64,000 nt of DNA, taken from contig NZ_CP115541.1 of the NCBI RefSeq assembly GCF_031834595.1, positions 2,536,501-2,600,500 of the forward strand, given 5' to 3'. Below the pieces are notes generated by a model. That model saw only the letters and a program-made list of their open reading frames with translations. It was not told the origin of the DNA and ran no database searches. This stretch comes from Stenotrophomonas oahuensis (GTDB taxonomy: Bacteria; Pseudomonadota; Gammaproteobacteria; Xanthomonadales; Xanthomonadaceae). Below are positions 46,757-57,585 of this stretch, in pieces. Numbering within the stretch: position 1 is the first letter of the stretch; each line of letters opens with the position of its first letter. A program made the position numbers and the translations under genes.

Positions 46757-47539
46757 TCAATCTCCGATCGGGAATGCCTCGATCGGCTTCAGCGCCCCAA
46801 AATGCTCTTCATGCAGCTTCCCCTTCAGCGGCGGCAGCTCCGGGATCGGCTCGTCCACATGGGTGTCGGGCAGCCGGTCCAGCAGATTGCGGATCAAGGT
46901 CAAACGACCACGCTTCTGGTCGTCGAAGTCCACCAGCGTCCACGGTGCCGCATCCCGGTGCGTGGCGCGCAGCATGGCTTCACGCGCTTCGGTGTACGCG
47001 GTGTATTTGCTGCGTGACTTCAGATCCACCGGCGACAGCTTCCAGCCCTTGAGCGGGTCCACGTGGCGCTCGGCAAAGCGCTTTTCCTGCTGCTCCTGGT
47101 CCACCGTGAGCCAGTACTTGAACAACAGGATGCCGTCGTCCACCAGCAGCTGCTCGAACACCGGGGTCTGCGCCAGGAAAGCCCGGTACTGTGGTTCGGT
47201 GCAGTAGCCCATCACGTGTTCAACGCCGGCGCGGTTGTACCAGCTGCGGTCCATCAGCACGATCTCACCGGCGGCGGGCAGGTGGGTGACATAGCGCTGG
47301 AAGTACCACTGCGTGCTCTCGCGCTCGGTCGGCTTGGGAAGCGCCACCACCCGGCATTGGCGTGGGTTGAGATGTTCGGCGATGGCCTGGATCGCGCCGC
47401 CTTTGCCGGCGGTGTCACGTCCTTCGAACAACACCAGCACGCGCTGCCCGCTGTGCTGGACCCAGCGCGCCATCCGCGCCAGTTCCAGCTGCAGCGGTTC
47501 CAGCAGGGCCTCGTACTCCTTGCGCTTGAGCTTGCTCAT
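46757..47539 (-). CDS. ppk2: polyphosphate kinase 2 family protein
   Basis: 260 aa from the ATG at 47537-47539 (MSKLKRKEYEALLEPLQLEL). P-loop kinase: Walker A VLFEGRDTAGKGG (about 38-50), Walker B/lid VLMDRSWYNRAGVEHVMGY and RFAERHVDPLKGWKLSPVD. The single-domain class I PPK2 enzymes phosphorylate nucleoside diphosphates from polyphosphate. The frame is open upstream through a REP pair, which I do not treat as coding. Confidence 0.95.
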   Translation of the reverse strand: MSKLKRKEYEALLEPLQLELARMARWVQHSGQRVLVLFEGRDTAGKGGAIQAIAEHLNPRQCRVVALPKPTERESTQWYFQRYVTHLPAAGEIVLMDRSWYNRAGVEHVMGYCTEPQYRAFLAQTPVFEQLLVDDGILLFKYWLTVDQEQQEKRFAERHVDPLKGWKLSPVDLKSRSKYTAYTEAREAMLRATHRDAAPWTLVDFDDQKRGRLTLIRNLLDRLPDTHVDEPIPELPPLKGKLHEEHFGALKPIEAFPIGD

Positions 47540-47614
47540 GCATGCCTCGTCAGCCGACAGGAATCTCAAGCGTACATCGGCGGGGCATTGTTCCGAATGA
47601 TCGGTATGTGGACG

Positions 47615-47673
47615 GTAGCGCCGGCCGTTGGCCGGCCCACGAACCGCTTGGGCCGGCCAACGGCCGGCGCTAC
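47615..47673. repeat. inverted pair of SMAG-type REPs
   Basis: GTAGCGCCGGCC... (47615-47637) and a mirror copy ending GGCGCTAC (47651-47673) lie between ppk2 and the glycosyltransferase stop. Confidence 0.85.
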
Positions 47674-47676
47674 CGG

Positions 47677-49374
47677 TCAAATGCCGTGCCAGCCATGCTC
47701 ACGTGCGAACGCCTGCAGGAGTGCCGACAGGTCCGCGGCAAACCCGGCCATGTCGAACACGCCGCTACCATCACGCGCCCGCGCCACCTCCGTCCGCAGC
47801 GCCGCCAACGCGGCCGGATCATTGCCCAGCGCGCTGGCCACCGCAACAAACGCCGCATCATCGGCGACGTTCATCCGTTCCAGCCCCAGGTGATGATTCA
47901 GGCTGCCCGCGACCCGTGACGCAAACGTCCCGCCCGGGCAGGTCAGTACCGGGCAGCCGGCCCACAGGGCATCGGAGGCTGTGGTGTGCGCGTTGTACGG
48001 ATGCGTGTCCAGGAACACGTCAGCCAGCGCATAGCGGGCCAGGTATTGCGGGTGCGGCAGCTTGGCCATGAACACCAGCCGGGCCGGATCCAGGCCGGCC
48101 GCCTGCGCTGCGGCGCGCAGCCGCGCATCGGCCTGGCCAGGTCCGGACAGCAGCCACAGCACGCTCCCGGGCACCGCCTGCAACACCGCGAACGCGCGCT
48201 GCATGCTGCGCGGATTGAGCTTGTAGCTGTTGTTGAAGCAGCAGAACACCACCCCCTGTTCCGGAAGTCCGCAAGCGGCGCGGGTCGGGGCCGGTTCCAG
48301 CGCCCGGGTGTTGTCCGAGGGCTGGAACGCGCGCGGCAGGCGCAGCACGCGTTCGCTGTAATGCGGTTCCAGTGTGGGCGGCAGGGCAAACCCATCGCCG
48401 ATCACCGCATCCAGCCAGGGCGCGCCGGAGGTGCCGGGATAGGCCAGCCAGTTCACCTGCAGCGGAGCAGGGCGCAGCGCCAGTGCTTCCGGTGCGCCCC
48501 CGCCACCCCAGCCACGCAGGTCCAGCAGGATATCGATGCCCTGTGCGCGGATCCGCGCGGCCGTTTCCTCATGGCGCAGGCCGGCCACGTCGTGCAGCGT
48601 GGTCGCCTGCTGCAGGCGCTGGCGGATGCGGCTGCCATCGTCGCGGTGGAGCGCGAACAGGTGCACCTGTAGTTCCGGGTCGCTTTGCAATTGTTCGAAC
48701 AGCGCCACAGTGAGCAGTCCGGTGGGGTGGGCACCGAAGCCGTTGGACAGCGCGCCGATCCGCAGTGGACCCTGCGCGCGTACCCGTGCGGCGGGCAGCG
48801 GGCGAATGCCAGCCGCCACGGCGACGGCGCGCGTGCGTGCGCAGCGCAGCTGTTCGGCGGCGCTGGCGTCTTCGCTCAGAAACGCGAACGGCTCGACCAC
48901 GCCATTGCCGGCGGCCACCGCTTCGCGCACCTGCGTGGCGAGGCGCTCGATGTCCTGCCAGTCACACAGACGGCGCTGCCAGGCCAGGCGCTGGGCGGCG
49001 ATATAGGGCTCACCGGGCGACAGCGCGTGCGCGCGGCGGTACGCTGCTGCGGCACCTTCGGCGTCGTCGGCATCTTCCAGTGCGTGGCCCAGCCACAGCG
49101 CAATGCCCGGATGCTCAGGGGCCAGCGCCGAGGCCTGCCCGAGCAGGCGTGCAGCGTCGACGTGCGCGCCGGCCATCCAGGCCACGCGCCCGAGCCGCGC
49201 CAGCGCTTCCGGATGGTTCGGGCGCAGCTGCAGCGCACGCCGCGCGGCCTGTTCGCCAGCGCGCAGGTCGCCGGCTTCCAGTTCCAGATCGGCCAGCATG
49301 ACCCAGGCCACGAAGTCGCCCGGTTGGCGCGCAAGCGCCTGCTGCAACTGCTGACGCTGCTGCCAGGCCGACAC
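47677..49374 (-). CDS. TPR-containing GT41 (SPINDLY/OGT-like) glycosyltransferase
   Basis: 565 aa from a GTG 3 bp after the prfA stop. N-terminal TPRs (about 1-130, repeated W/L/A-Y/P patterns such as GLRPNHPEALARLGRVAW-type units). The C-terminal catalytic part has the OGT hallmarks: GFGAHPTGLL, VNWLAYPGTSGAPWLDAVIGD, FCCFNNSYKLNPR and LDTHPYNAHTTASDALWAGCPVLT. It would transfer a UDP-sugar to protein Ser/Thr; the acceptor is unknown. In bacteria relatives glycosylate flagellins or adhesins, but no such gene lies nearby. Confidence 0.9.
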   Translation of the reverse strand: MSAWQQRQQLQQALARQPGDFVAWVMLADLELEAGDLRAGEQAARRALQLRPNHPEALARLGRVAWMAGAHVDAARLLGQASALAPEHPGIALWLGHALEDADDAEGAAAAYRRAHALSPGEPYIAAQRLAWQRRLCDWQDIERLATQVREAVAAGNGVVEPFAFLSEDASAAEQLRCARTRAVAVAAGIRPLPAARVRAQGPLRIGALSNGFGAHPTGLLTVALFEQLQSDPELQVHLFALHRDDGSRIRQRLQQATTLHDVAGLRHEETAARIRAQGIDILLDLRGWGGGGAPEALALRPAPLQVNWLAYPGTSGAPWLDAVIGDGFALPPTLEPHYSERVLRLPRAFQPSDNTRALEPAPTRAACGLPEQGVVFCCFNNSYKLNPRSMQRAFAVLQAVPGSVLWLLSGPGQADARLRAAAQAAGLDPARLVFMAKLPHPQYLARYALADVFLDTHPYNAHTTASDALWAGCPVLTCPGGTFASRVAGSLNHHLGLERMNVADDAAFVAVASALGNDPAALAALRTEVARARDGSGVFDMAGFAADLSALLQAFAREHGWHGI

Positions 49375-49377
49375 CGG

Positions 49378-50463
49378 TCAGCCTTCGGACAGCCGGGCCA
49401 GTTCGTCGGCCTGGTGCTCGTGGCTGAGCCGGTTGACCAGGGCATCGAGGTCACCCGTCATGATGTTGGGCAGGTCGTACAGGGTCAGCCCTTCCACGCG
49501 GTGGTCGGTGATCCGACCCTGCGGGAAGCTGTAGGTGCGGATGCGCTGGCTGCGGTCGCCGCTGCCGACCTGCAGGCGACGGCTCTCGGCCTGTGCGGCG
49601 GCCTGCTTGCTGCGTTCGGTGTCGAGCAGCTGGGCCTTCAAACGCTTCATCGCCTTGTCGCGGTTGGCGTGCTGGCTGCGTTCGGTCTGGCATTCCACCA
49701 CCACGCCGGTCGGAACGTGGGTGATGCGGATCGCCGACTCGGTCTTGTTGACGTGCTGGCCGCCCGCGCCGGATGAGCGGAACGTGTCCACCTTCAGGTC
49801 GGCCGGATTGATCACCACCTCATCGACATCGTCGACTTCGGGGATGATCGCCACCGTGGCTGCGGAGGTATGGATGCGGCCCTGCGATTCGGTCGCCGGC
49901 ACGCGCTGCACGCGGTGCGTGCCCGATTCGAACTTCAGCTTGGAGAACGCGCCGCGCCCGACCACGCGCGCCACGATTTCCTTGTAACCACCATGTTCGC
50001 CAGGATTGTCCGATTCGATCTCGACCTTCCAGCCCTGGCGTTCGGCAAAGCGCGCGTACATGCGGAACAGGTCGCCGGCAAAGATCGCCGCTTCATCGCC
50101 GCCGGTTCCCGCGCGCACTTCCAGGAACAGGTTGCTGTCATCCCGCGGGTCGCGCGGCACCAGCAGCAGCGCCAGCGCGCCGTCCAGTTCCTGCAGGCGC
50201 TGCTGGGCGGCAGCGATCTCCTCGTCGGCCAGCTCGCGCAGGTCCGGGTCGGCGCGCATGGCCTCGGCGGCGGCCAGGTCGGCGTGGGCGCGCGCTTCGT
50301 CGGCCAGCGCGGTGGCGACCGGCTCAAGCTGCGCGAACTCGCGCGAGAAGTTGCGGAAGCGCTCGTTGTCGTTGACCACCGCAGGGTCGGCCAGCAGACG
50401 TTCAAGTTCCTCGCGGCGCTCGGCCAGGGCTTCCAGCTTACGGCGCAGGGTCGGCGTCATCAT
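49378..50463 (-). CDS. prfA: peptide chain release factor 1
   Basis: 361 aa. RF1 terminates at UAA and UAG. The stop-codon-reading PxT motif is PAT ([12 protein letters not shown]) and the GGQ motif is in [14 protein letters not shown], the target of PrmC. Start overlaps the hemA 3' end by 26 bp, the conserved hemA-prfA arrangement; here the usual adjacent prmC is absent. Confidence 0.97.
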   Translation of the reverse strand: MMTPTLRRKLEALAERREELERLLADPAVVNDNERFRNFSREFAQLEPVATALADEARAHADLAAAEAMRADPDLRELADEEIAAAQQRLQELDGALALLLVPRDPRDDSNLFLEVRAGTGGDEAAIFAGDLFRMYARFAERQGWKVEIESDNPGEHGGYKEIVARVVGRGAFSKLKFESGTHRVQRVPATESQGRIHTSAATVAIIPEVDDVDEVVINPADLKVDTFRSSGAGGQHVNKTESAIRITHVPTGVVVECQTERSQHANRDKAMKRLKAQLLDTERSKQAAAQAESRRLQVGSGDRSQRIRTYSFPQGRITDHRVEGLTLYDLPNIMTGDLDALVNRLSHEHQADELARLSEG

Positions 50464-51721
50464 TCCTCACAACAGGGTGTTGATACCCCGGCTTGGCCGG
50501 GAACAGGCGCTCGGCAGCGCGGGTCAGTTCAGTATCGCCGCTCAGTGCGGCAGCGCGCAGGGCAGCGGTGGGCGGGTGCAGCAGGCGATTGGTCAGGCCA
50601 TGCGCCAGCAGCTCCAGGACTTCCTCGGGCGATTTGCCGTTGGCCAGCTGCTGCCGGGCCTTGTCCAGCATCTCGGCGCGGGTGGCCTCGCCATAGGCGC
50701 GCAGCTGCCGCAGCGGGGCCTGGTGGGCATTGGCCTGCAGCGTTTCGACGAATCGGGCCACCTGCAGTTCAATGATCGCTTCGGCTTCGGCGGCGGCCTC
50801 GCGACGACTGCGGCGGTTGTCTTCCACCGCGCGTTCCAGATCGTCCACGGTATACAGGAAGGCATCCTGCAGTTCGCCCACGGCCGCTTCGATGTCGCGC
50901 GGCACGGCTAGGTCGAACAGCAGCATCGGCTTGTGCTTGCGGGTCTTCAGCGCGGCGGCAACCTGTGCGCGGGTGATCACCGGCTCGCGCGCGGCGGTGG
51001 CCGAGAACACCACGTCGGCCTCGCCCAGGTGGCGTTCGAGCTCGGTCAGCGGCAGCGCTACGCCGCCATGGCGGCTGGCCAGTTCCTGCGCATGGGCCAG
51101 CGTCCGGTTGGCGATCAGCAGGCGACGCACGCGACCTTCACTGAGGTGGCGGGCGGCCAGCTCGATCGTCTCGCCGGCACCGACCAGCAGCACGGTGGAA
51201 TCTTCCAGCCGCGCGAACGAGTTCTGCGCCAGGCGCACCGCGGTGGAGGCCACCGAGATCGGATTGGCCCCGACCCGGGTGTCGGTGCGGGCGCGCTTGG
51301 CCACCGAGAAGGTCTGCTGGAACAGCCGGTCCAGGCGCTGGCCGAGCAGGCCGTTGTCGCGCGCGATGGCCCAGGCGTCCTTCACCTGGCCCAGGATCTG
51401 CGGCTCGCCCAGCACCATCGAGTCCAACCCGGTGGCGACCCGGAACAGGTGGCGCACCGCATCGGCGTCCGCGTGCTGGTACAGATACCCCTGCAGCTGG
51501 CCGGCTTGGCTTTCCAGCCACTGCGCCAGCGCATCACCGGATTCGGCCACCGCGTACAGCTCGGTGCGGTTGCAGGTGGACAGCAGCACGGCTTCGGCCA
51601 CCTGTGGGGTGTCGCGCAGCGAGGCCAGCGCCCGCGGCAGCGCGTCGCCGCCAAAAGAGGCGCGTTCGCGCAGCTCCACTGGCGCGGTCTGGTGGTTCAG
51701 TCCGAGCACCCACAGGGTCAT
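50438..51721 (-). CDS. hemA: glutamyl-tRNA reductase
   Basis: 427 aa. First step of C5 tetrapyrrole synthesis, reducing Glu-tRNA to glutamate-1-semialdehyde. The nucleophilic Cys lies in [13 protein letters not shown] (Cys50), the NADPH domain at [17 protein letters not shown] and the C-terminal dimerisation helix from about 320. It is divergent from the TPR-lolB-ispE operon with only 64 bp between starts. Confidence 0.97.
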   Translation of the reverse strand: MTLWVLGLNHQTAPVELRERASFGGDALPRALASLRDTPQVAEAVLLSTCNRTELYAVAESGDALAQWLESQAGQLQGYLYQHADADAVRHLFRVATGLDSMVLGEPQILGQVKDAWAIARDNGLLGQRLDRLFQQTFSVAKRARTDTRVGANPISVASTAVRLAQNSFARLEDSTVLLVGAGETIELAARHLSEGRVRRLLIANRTLAHAQELASRHGGVALPLTELERHLGEADVVFSATAAREPVITRAQVAAALKTRKHKPMLLFDLAVPRDIEAAVGELQDAFLYTVDDLERAVEDNRRSRREAAAEAEAIIELQVARFVETLQANAHQAPLRQLRAYGEATRAEMLDKARQQLANGKSPEEVLELLAHGLTNRLLHPPTAALRAAALSGDTELTRAAERLFPAKPGYQHPVVRNDDADPAP

Positions 51722-51785
51722 TGTTCAGTTGCTTGCGATAAGCTGCTGGCCATTCAAGTCGTCATTTTAAGGCCAGAAGCCCCCG

Positions 51786-53465
51786 ATGCCCGCATTGATT
51801 CGCATCTCCAGCGTTCTGCTGCTGTCCCTGGTCGCCAGCGGAGCCTTCGCGGCCGACTTAGAGCCGGGCTCTGACCGGCTGCCAGAGCCGGCCCCGCTGA
51901 CCCCGGTCATGGCCGGCGAGTTCGCGCTGCAGGCCGGCAAGCTGCCCGAAGCCGCGCGCTGGTACCTGGAGGCGGCCGAGGCAGGGCGTGACGATGCCGG
52001 TCTGGCCGAACGGGCGACGCGCATCGCCATGCTGGCCAATGATGACGTGCGCGCCGCCAAAGCCCTGAAGCTGTGGGAAGCGCGCGCGCCGCGCTCGCTG
52101 GCCCAGCGCAGCGCCGCCGCCGCGCTGGACCTGCGCACCGGCGAGCTCAAGGCCGCCCGTACCGAGCTGACCGCGCTGTTGGCCGACCCCGACCCGCGAG
52201 GCTGGCGCTTTGCGCTGGCGGCCCTGGTGGGCGGCGGCCGCGATCCCGCCGTGTCGGCCAAGGTGCTGGGCGAACTGGTCGAGGCCAACGCCATTCCCAA
52301 CCAGCTCGACGCCTGGCAGGAGTTTGGTCGGCTGGCCATGCGCATGGATCAGCCCGTGCTGGCCCGGCGCATGATCGATGAAGTGGTACGGCGCTTCCCC
52401 GGCGAGCCGCGGGTCGCCCTGCTCAATGCCAGCCAGATGTTCCAGTCCGGGCGCCGTGATGAAGCGCTGGCGGCGTTGAAGGCGGTAGAACCCAAAGCAC
52501 GCCAGGATCCCGAACTGCGCAACGCGGTGGCCATCGCCTATGACGCGATGGGCGATGCGCGCGCCGCCGAGCGCCTGCTCGCGGTGGGGCCGCAGGACGT
52601 GCAGACCTGGGGTATGCGGGCTTCGCTGCTGGCCAAGGAAAAGGACGACGCGGCGCTGTCGGCACTGTACGCCGAGCTGTCGCGCCAGGCCAACAAGCCG
52701 GATCCGGGCCAACGTCTGTTGCTGGGCAAGATCGCCGAGTACCTCAAGCGTCCGGCCGAGGCGGTGGACTGGTATCACAGCGTGCCCGGCGGTGAAGAGC
52801 TGGCCGAAGCGCGCCTGCGCGCGGCCAATGCGCAGTATCTGGTCGGGCGCACCGACCTGGCGTTCGCGGAAGTCCACGCCATCCAGTCCGACGCCACCGT
52901 CGATGACGAAGCGCGCCGCGATGCCTATCTGCTGGAAGCCGAACTGCGCCAGCGCGGCAACGATCTGCCCGGGGAACTCGATGCGCTGGCCCGTGGCCTG
53001 GCGGCGTACCCGGACGAGAACGGCCTGCTGTACGCCCGTGCGCTGGCCTGGGAGCGCCGCGACGACGTGCCGCGCGCCGAAGCCGACCTGCGCAAGATCC
53101 TGGTCACCGAGCCGGAGAATGTGGCCGCGCTCAATGCGCTGGGCTACACCCTGGCCGACCGCACCACCCGCTACCAGGAGGCGCTGGAGCTGATTGATCG
53201 TGCGCGTGTGGCGGAGCCGGACAATGCCGCCATCATCGACAGCTACGGCTGGGTGCTGTATCGCCTGGGCCGCAATGAAGAGGCCCTGGTGCAGCTGCGC
53301 CGGGCCTGGACCCTGGCCAAGGACGCGGAAATCGCCGCCCACGTGGGCGAAGTGCTGTGGGTGCTGGGGCGCAAGGACGAAGCCCGGCACTTCTTCGACG
53401 AGGCACGAAAGCTGGATCCAGACAACCGCGCGCTGCAGCGCGTGATCGAGAAGTATGGGGTATGA
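51786..53465 (+). CDS. tetratricopeptide-repeat protein, exported
   Basis: 559 aa. Signal peptide about 1-22 (ends GAFA-ADL). Many TPR-like helical pairs follow, clearest in the C-terminal third ([29 protein letters not shown] ... [26 protein letters not shown]). It probably acts as a periplasmic scaffold. It precedes lolB with a 4-nt overlap, as in other Pseudomonadales and Xanthomonadales. A REP-like sequence lies just after the signal peptide (51858-51880). Confidence 0.9.
   Translation: MPALIRISSVLLLSLVASGAFAADLEPGSDRLPEPAPLTPVMAGEFALQAGKLPEAARWYLEAAEAGRDDAGLAERATRIAMLANDDVRAAKALKLWEARAPRSLAQRSAAAALDLRTGELKAARTELTALLADPDPRGWRFALAALVGGGRDPAVSAKVLGELVEANAIPNQLDAWQEFGRLAMRMDQPVLARRMIDEVVRRFPGEPRVALLNASQMFQSGRRDEALAALKAVEPKARQDPELRNAVAIAYDAMGDARAAERLLAVGPQDVQTWGMRASLLAKEKDDAALSALYAELSRQANKPDPGQRLLLGKIAEYLKRPAEAVDWYHSVPGGEELAEARLRAANAQYLVGRTDLAFAEVHAIQSDATVDDEARRDAYLLEAELRQRGNDLPGELDALARGLAAYPDENGLLYARALAWERRDDVPRAEADLRKILVTEPENVAALNALGYTLADRTTRYQEALELIDRARVAEPDNAAIIDSYGWVLYRLGRNEEALVQLRRAWTLAKDAEIAAHVGEVLWVLGRKDEARHFFDEARKLDPDNRALQRVIEKYGV
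51858..51880 (+). repeat. REP-like sequence within a coding region
   Basis: TTAGAGCCGGGCTCTGACCGG is close to the common SMAG form GTAGAGCCGGGC... with matching arms, but lies in frame and encodes the start of the mature TPR protein (DLEPGSDRL). Confidence 0.5.
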
Positions 53466-54124
53466 CGATGCATTACCTGAAGGCCGGGGCCGGCGTGGCA
53501 CTCGCATTATCGCTGTCGGCCTGCGTGTCGATGGGCCCGCGCAATGCCCCGGCGGCTTCGGCGGTGGTGGAAAGCGTCTCGCCTGCGGCCCAGCAGGCCG
53601 AAAACGACCGGGTTGCCGCGCTGCGCGCGCAGCCGGACTGGAGCTTCCAGGGCCGGGTCGCGGTCAACAAGGGTCGAAACGGCGGCAACGGTCGCATCGA
53701 CTGGCAGCAGCAGGCGCGGCAGTACGTGATCCAGCTCAGTGCACCGGTGACCCGGCAGAGCTGGACCCTCACCGGCGACAGCCACCACGAGGGCGGTCGC
53801 CTGGAAGGGCTGGACGGTGGGCCTCGTGAAGGCGAGGACGCGCAGCAGCTTCTGCTGGAAGCGACCGGCTGGGACATTCCGGTCAATCAGCTGCCGGACT
53901 GGGTGCGTGGCCTGGTGGCCGATGATGCCGTTGCGGCAGAACAGGTCGAACGCGACGCCGAAGGCCGTCCGCGCCGGGTACGGCAGATGGGCTGGGACAT
54001 CCAGTACCTGGACTGGTATCCGGCACAGGACGGCCAGCCCGGCCTGCCGCGCCGGATCGAAGCGGTCAATGGCGACGCCAAGGTGCGGGTGCTGGTCGAC
54101 AGCTGGGCGCTGGCCCAGCCATGA
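53462..54124 (+). CDS. lolB: outer-membrane lipoprotein insertion factor LolB
   Basis: 220 aa. Lipobox LSAC (Cys21) and a LolB domain with [13 protein letters not shown] and [22 protein letters not shown]. LolB receives lipoproteins from LolA and inserts them in the outer membrane. ATG overlaps the TPR gene stop; its own stop overlaps ispE. Confidence 0.94.
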   Translation: MTMHYLKAGAGVALALSLSACVSMGPRNAPAASAVVESVSPAAQQAENDRVAALRAQPDWSFQGRVAVNKGRNGGNGRIDWQQQARQYVIQLSAPVTRQSWTLTGDSHHEGGRLEGLDGGPREGEDAQQLLLEATGWDIPVNQLPDWVRGLVADDAVAAEQVERDAEGRPRRVRQMGWDIQYLDWYPAQDGQPGLPRRIEAVNGDAKVRVLVDSWALAQP

Positions 54125-54993
54125 ACCGGCCGGACCTGTACGAAGCGGGCTGGTCCTGGTGGCCGGCCCCGGCCAAACTGAACCTGTTCCTGCACATCAC
54201 CGGGCGTCGGGCAGACGGCTACCACCTGCTGCAGAGCGTGTTCCGCCTGCTGGACTGGGGCGACCGGATTGGCCTGCGCCTGCGTGAAGACGGTCAGATC
54301 CATCGCGAAGGGGCATCGGTGGCCGGCGTGGCCGAAGCCGATGATCTTGCGGTGCGCGCGGCGATCCTGCTTAAAAAATCGGCCAACGTCGCCCAGGGTG
54401 TCGATATCATTGTCAAAAAATCTGTTCCGGCAGGGGGCGGATTCGGGGGCGGCTCCTCCGACGCGGCCACCGTGCTGGTGGCGCTGAACCGCCTCTGGGG
54501 TGCCGGGTTGGACGAGGACGCGCTGGCCGCGCTCGGGCTGCAGCTGGGGGCCGACGTGCCGGTGTTCGTGCGCGGCCGCAACGCCTGGGCCGAAGGGGTA
54601 GGCGAACGGCTCACGCCGGTGAACCTGAATCCGGCCTGGTACGTCATTGCCGACCCCGGCGTCCACGTGCCGACCGTGGCTCTTTTTGCCTCTCCGGATT
54701 TGACGCGGGACGCCCCAGTAGCGAAAATAGCGGACTTCGCTTCCGGGTCTTTGCTCGGGAATGCGTTCGAGCCGGTACTGCGCCGTCGCGAACCTGCCGT
54801 GGAGGCAGTGCTTGCAACGTTGAGCAGGATCGGCCGGGCACGACTCACCGGGTCGGGAAGCGGTTGCTTCGTCGAGTTCGCCACGCGCGCTGCTGCAGAG
54901 CAGGGCCTGGCGCAGTTGCCGAAGGAACTGCGGGCATGGGTGGCTGCGGGCGTGGAGCGCTCGCCACTGCTTGATGTACTCGAGCGTTATTGA
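54121..54993 (+). CDS. ispE: 4-diphosphocytidyl-2-C-methyl-D-erythritol kinase
   Basis: 290 aa GHMP kinase of the MEP isoprenoid pathway. [19 protein letters not shown] at the N-terminus, the phosphate-binding [17 protein letters not shown] (about 103-119) and the C-terminal [12 protein letters not shown]. The lolB-ispE-tRNA-Gln-prs order is conserved in gammaproteobacteria. Confidence 0.97.
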   Translation: MNRPDLYEAGWSWWPAPAKLNLFLHITGRRADGYHLLQSVFRLLDWGDRIGLRLREDGQIHREGASVAGVAEADDLAVRAAILLKKSANVAQGVDIIVKKSVPAGGGFGGGSSDAATVLVALNRLWGAGLDEDALAALGLQLGADVPVFVRGRNAWAEGVGERLTPVNLNPAWYVIADPGVHVPTVALFASPDLTRDAPVAKIADFASGSLLGNAFEPVLRRREPAVEAVLATLSRIGRARLTGSGSGCFVEFATRAAAEQGLAQLPKELRAWVAAGVERSPLLDVLERY

Positions 54994-55002
54994 TTTTGAT
55001 GC

Positions 55003-55079
55003 AGGGGCGTCGCCAAGAGGCCCAAGGCACCAGGTTTTGATCCTGGCATTCGGAGGTTCGAATCCTCCCGCCCCTGCCA
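55003..55079 (+). tRNA. tRNA-Gln (anticodon TTG)
   Basis: 77 nt. Acceptor AGGGGCG pairs with CGCCCCT; anticodon stem CCAGG/CCTGG encloses TTTTGAT with TTG at 55037-55039; the T-loop is TTCGAAT and 3' GCCA is encoded. It lies 9 bp after ispE and before prs. Confidence 0.97.
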
Positions 55080-55210
55080 CTCGCGAAGATCCACAGCGGG
55101 TACCTGCGCATGCTGCGCGGCCCCGGTGGGAACTTCGCGGTGTTGTCACCGCAGACACCTTCGGGTGCCGGCGGCCGAGTTCTCCGCCATAGCTCCCGCC
55201 CGAGACCGTC

Positions 55211-56173
55211 ATGATGCAAGAACACCCCAACCTGCTGGTTTTTTCCGGCAACGCCAACAAGCGCCTTGCGCAGAGCATCTGCAAGGAACTGGGGGTGCGT
55301 CCGGGCAAGGCGTTGGTGTCGCGCTTCTCCGACGGTGAAGTGCAGGTCGAAATCGAGGAAAACGTCCGCAAGCAGGACGTGTTCGTGATCCAGCCGACCT
55401 GCGCGCCCAGCGCCGAGAACCTGATGGAACTGCTGGTGCTGATCGATGCGCTCAAGCGCGCCTCGGTCAACAGTGTCACCGCGGTGGTGCCGTACTTCGG
55501 CTACTCGCGCCAGGATCGCCGCATGCGTTCCTCGCGCGTGCCGATCACCGCCAAGGTCGCCGCCAAGATGTTCAGCGCGGTGGGGGCCGACCGGGTGCTC
55601 ACCGTGGACCTGCATGCGGACCAGATCCAGGGGTTCTTCGACATGCCGGTCGACAACGTGTATGCGTCGCCGCTGCTGCTCGCCGACATCTGGCGCGCCT
55701 ACGGCACCGAAAACCTGATCGTGGTGTCCCCGGACGTGGGTGGCGTGGTGCGTGCGCGCGCTGTCGCCAAGCGTCTGGACGATGCCGATCTGGCGATCAT
55801 CGACAAGCGCCGTCCGCGCGCCAACGTCTCCACCGTGATGAACATCATCGGTGACGTCGAAGGCAAGACCTGCGTGATGGTCGATGACATCGTCGATACC
55901 GCCGGCACCCTGTGTGCGGCCGCTGCAGCGCTGAAGGCGCGCGGCGCGCTGAAGGTGGCGGCCTACTGCACCCACGCCGTGCTCTCGGGCCCGGCGGTGG
56001 ACAACCTGAATAACTCCCAGCTTGATGAGCTGGTGGTGACCGACACCATCCCGCTGCGTGACGAAGCGCGGGTGTGCAGCAAGATCCGCCAGCTCAGCGT
56101 GGCGGAAATGCTGGCCGAGACGATGCGCCGCATCGCCTTCGGTGAGTCGGTCAGCTCGCTGTACGTGGATTGA
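55211..56173 (+). CDS. prs: ribose-phosphate pyrophosphokinase
   Basis: 320 aa from ATG at 55211 (a second ATG is immediately after). Makes PRPP from ribose-5-phosphate and [31 protein letters not shown], the [13 protein letters not shown] motif and the PRPP loop [13 protein letters not shown] are present. The 131-bp leader has GC-rich hairpins, one with a TTCG tetraloop near 55160-55180. Confidence 0.97.
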   Translation: MMQEHPNLLVFSGNANKRLAQSICKELGVRPGKALVSRFSDGEVQVEIEENVRKQDVFVIQPTCAPSAENLMELLVLIDALKRASVNSVTAVVPYFGYSRQDRRMRSSRVPITAKVAAKMFSAVGADRVLTVDLHADQIQGFFDMPVDNVYASPLLLADIWRAYGTENLIVVSPDVGGVVRARAVAKRLDDADLAIIDKRRPRANVSTVMNIIGDVEGKTCVMVDDIVDTAGTLCAAAAALKARGALKVAAYCTHAVLSGPAVDNLNNSQLDELVVTDTIPLRDEARVCSKIRQLSVAEMLAETMRRIAFGESVSSLYVD

Positions 56174-56289
56174 TGTGAAGTTTTTCCCGTGCGTCGGCAA
56201 CGGCGTACGGGGCCCCGGGTACTTCTGGTCGCGGAAGTGCCTTTCAACCGCCAAGCCATTCCGGCAAGGCACCAACTGGTAGCAAGAAA

Positions 56290-56907
56290 ATGTCGAAGAC
56301 CCATGAAATCAAGGTCACCAAGCGTGAACTGCAGCGTAAGGGTGCGAGCCGCCGCCTGCGTCACGCCGGTGTGATTCCGGCCATCGTGTACGGTGGCAAC
56401 GCCGAACCGGTCGCCATCAGCCTGGACCACAACGCCATCTGGCTGGCCCAGCAGAACGAGTGGTTCTACTCGTCCATCCTGGACCTGAACCTGGACGGCA
56501 AGATCCAGAAGGTGCTGCTGCGTGACATGCAGCGCCACCCGTTCAAGCAGCTGATCATGCACCTGGACTTCCAGCGCGTGAACGAAAACGAGAAGCTGAC
56601 CGCTTCGGTGCCGCTGCACTTCATCAACGAAGACACCTCGCCGGCTGGCAAGGCTGCCGACGTCGTGGTCACCCACGAACTGAAGGAAGTGACCGTGTCC
56701 TGCCTGCCGAAGGACCTGCCGGAATCGATCGACGTCGACCTGGCCGGCCTGAACGCTGGTGACGTGGTGTACCTGTCCAACATCAAGCTGCCGAAGGGCG
56801 TGGAAATCCCGGCCCTGGCGCTGGGCAAGGACCACGACGACGCCATCGTCACCGCCAAGACCGGCAAGGTCGACGCGGCCGACGAAGAAGCTCCGGCTGC
56901 CGAGTAA
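56290..56907 (+). CDS. rplY: 50S ribosomal protein L25 (Ctc form)
   Basis: 205 aa. N-terminal L25 domain that binds 5S rRNA (KGASRRLRHAGVIPAIVYGG) plus a C-terminal TL5/Ctc beta domain (PAGKAADVVVTHELKEVTVSC...). Acidic tail ends EEAPAAE. Located 116 bp after prs, before pth. Confidence 0.96.
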   Translation: MSKTHEIKVTKRELQRKGASRRLRHAGVIPAIVYGGNAEPVAISLDHNAIWLAQQNEWFYSSILDLNLDGKIQKVLLRDMQRHPFKQLIMHLDFQRVNENEKLTASVPLHFINEDTSPAGKAADVVVTHELKEVTVSCLPKDLPESIDVDLAGLNAGDVVYLSNIKLPKGVEIPALALGKDHDDAIVTAKTGKVDAADEEAPAAE

Positions 56908-56915
56908 TACCAAGC

Positions 56916-56939
56916 GGTGCCCGCCTTCGGGCGGGCACC
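56916..56939 (+). terminator. TTCG-capped hairpin after rplY
   Basis: GGTGCCCGCC / GGCGGGCACC stem of 10 bp with a TTCG loop. It lacks a T-run, so it may be a 3' stabiliser or a weak terminator ahead of pth. Confidence 0.6.
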
Positions 56940-56954
56940 GTGCTGGAAGGGACG

Positions 56955-57533
56955 ATGGCAGGATTGCGACTGATCGTCGGTCTGGGCAACCCCGGATCGG
57001 AACACGCCCGGACCCGGCACAATGCCGGGTTTCATTTCGTTGAGGCCCTGGCTGAAAAAGCCGGCGCACGCTGGAGCGTGGACAGCAAGCTGTTCGGCGA
57101 GACCGCCAAGGTCGAGATTGCCGGCCAGCCGGTGTGGCTGCTCAAGCCCGCCACTTTCATGAACCTCAGTGGTAAATCGGTCACCGCCGCACAGCGGTTC
57201 TGGAAGATCGAGCCCGAGGACACCCTGTTGGCGCACGACGAACTGGACCTCGCCCCCGGTGTGGCGCGGCTGAAGTTCGACGGTGGCCACGGTGGCCAGA
57301 ATGGCCTGCGCGATACCATGCGCCTGCTCGGCCACGGCAAGTTCCATCGTCTGCGCCTGGGCATCGGCCATCCCGGTCACAAGGACCGCGTGGTGGGCTG
57401 GGTGCTGGGGCGTCCGTCCAAGGACGATGACGTGCTGATGGCCCGCGCCATCGATGACGCCATCGATGTGTTGCCGCTGGCGGTCCAGGGCGACTACAAC
57501 GAAGCCATGAAGCGACTGCACACCCCGAAATAA
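56955..57533 (+). CDS. pth: peptidyl-tRNA hydrolase
   Basis: 192 aa from the ATG at 56955, preceded by GGAAGGGA; a GTG 15 bp upstream is an alternative. It cleaves peptidyl-t[19 protein letters not shown] has the catalytic His; [13 protein letters not shown] and HDELDLAPG are conserved. Between rplY and ychF as usual. Confidence 0.96.
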   Translation: MAGLRLIVGLGNPGSEHARTRHNAGFHFVEALAEKAGARWSVDSKLFGETAKVEIAGQPVWLLKPATFMNLSGKSVTAAQRFWKIEPEDTLLAHDELDLAPGVARLKFDGGHGGQNGLRDTMRLLGHGKFHRLRLGIGHPGHKDRVVGWVLGRPSKDDDVLMARAIDDAIDVLPLAVQGDYNEAMKRLHTPK

Positions 57534-57539
57534 TCACGG

Positions 57540-57561
57540 CGTACCGACCCACGGTCGGTAT
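57540..57561 (+). repeat. degenerate REP
   Basis: ACCGACC/GGTCGGT hairpin without the GTAG signature in the 52-bp gap between pth and ychF. Confidence 0.55.
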
Positions 57562-57585
57562 CTGCCCCACCAGAGGTTGTCAAAG

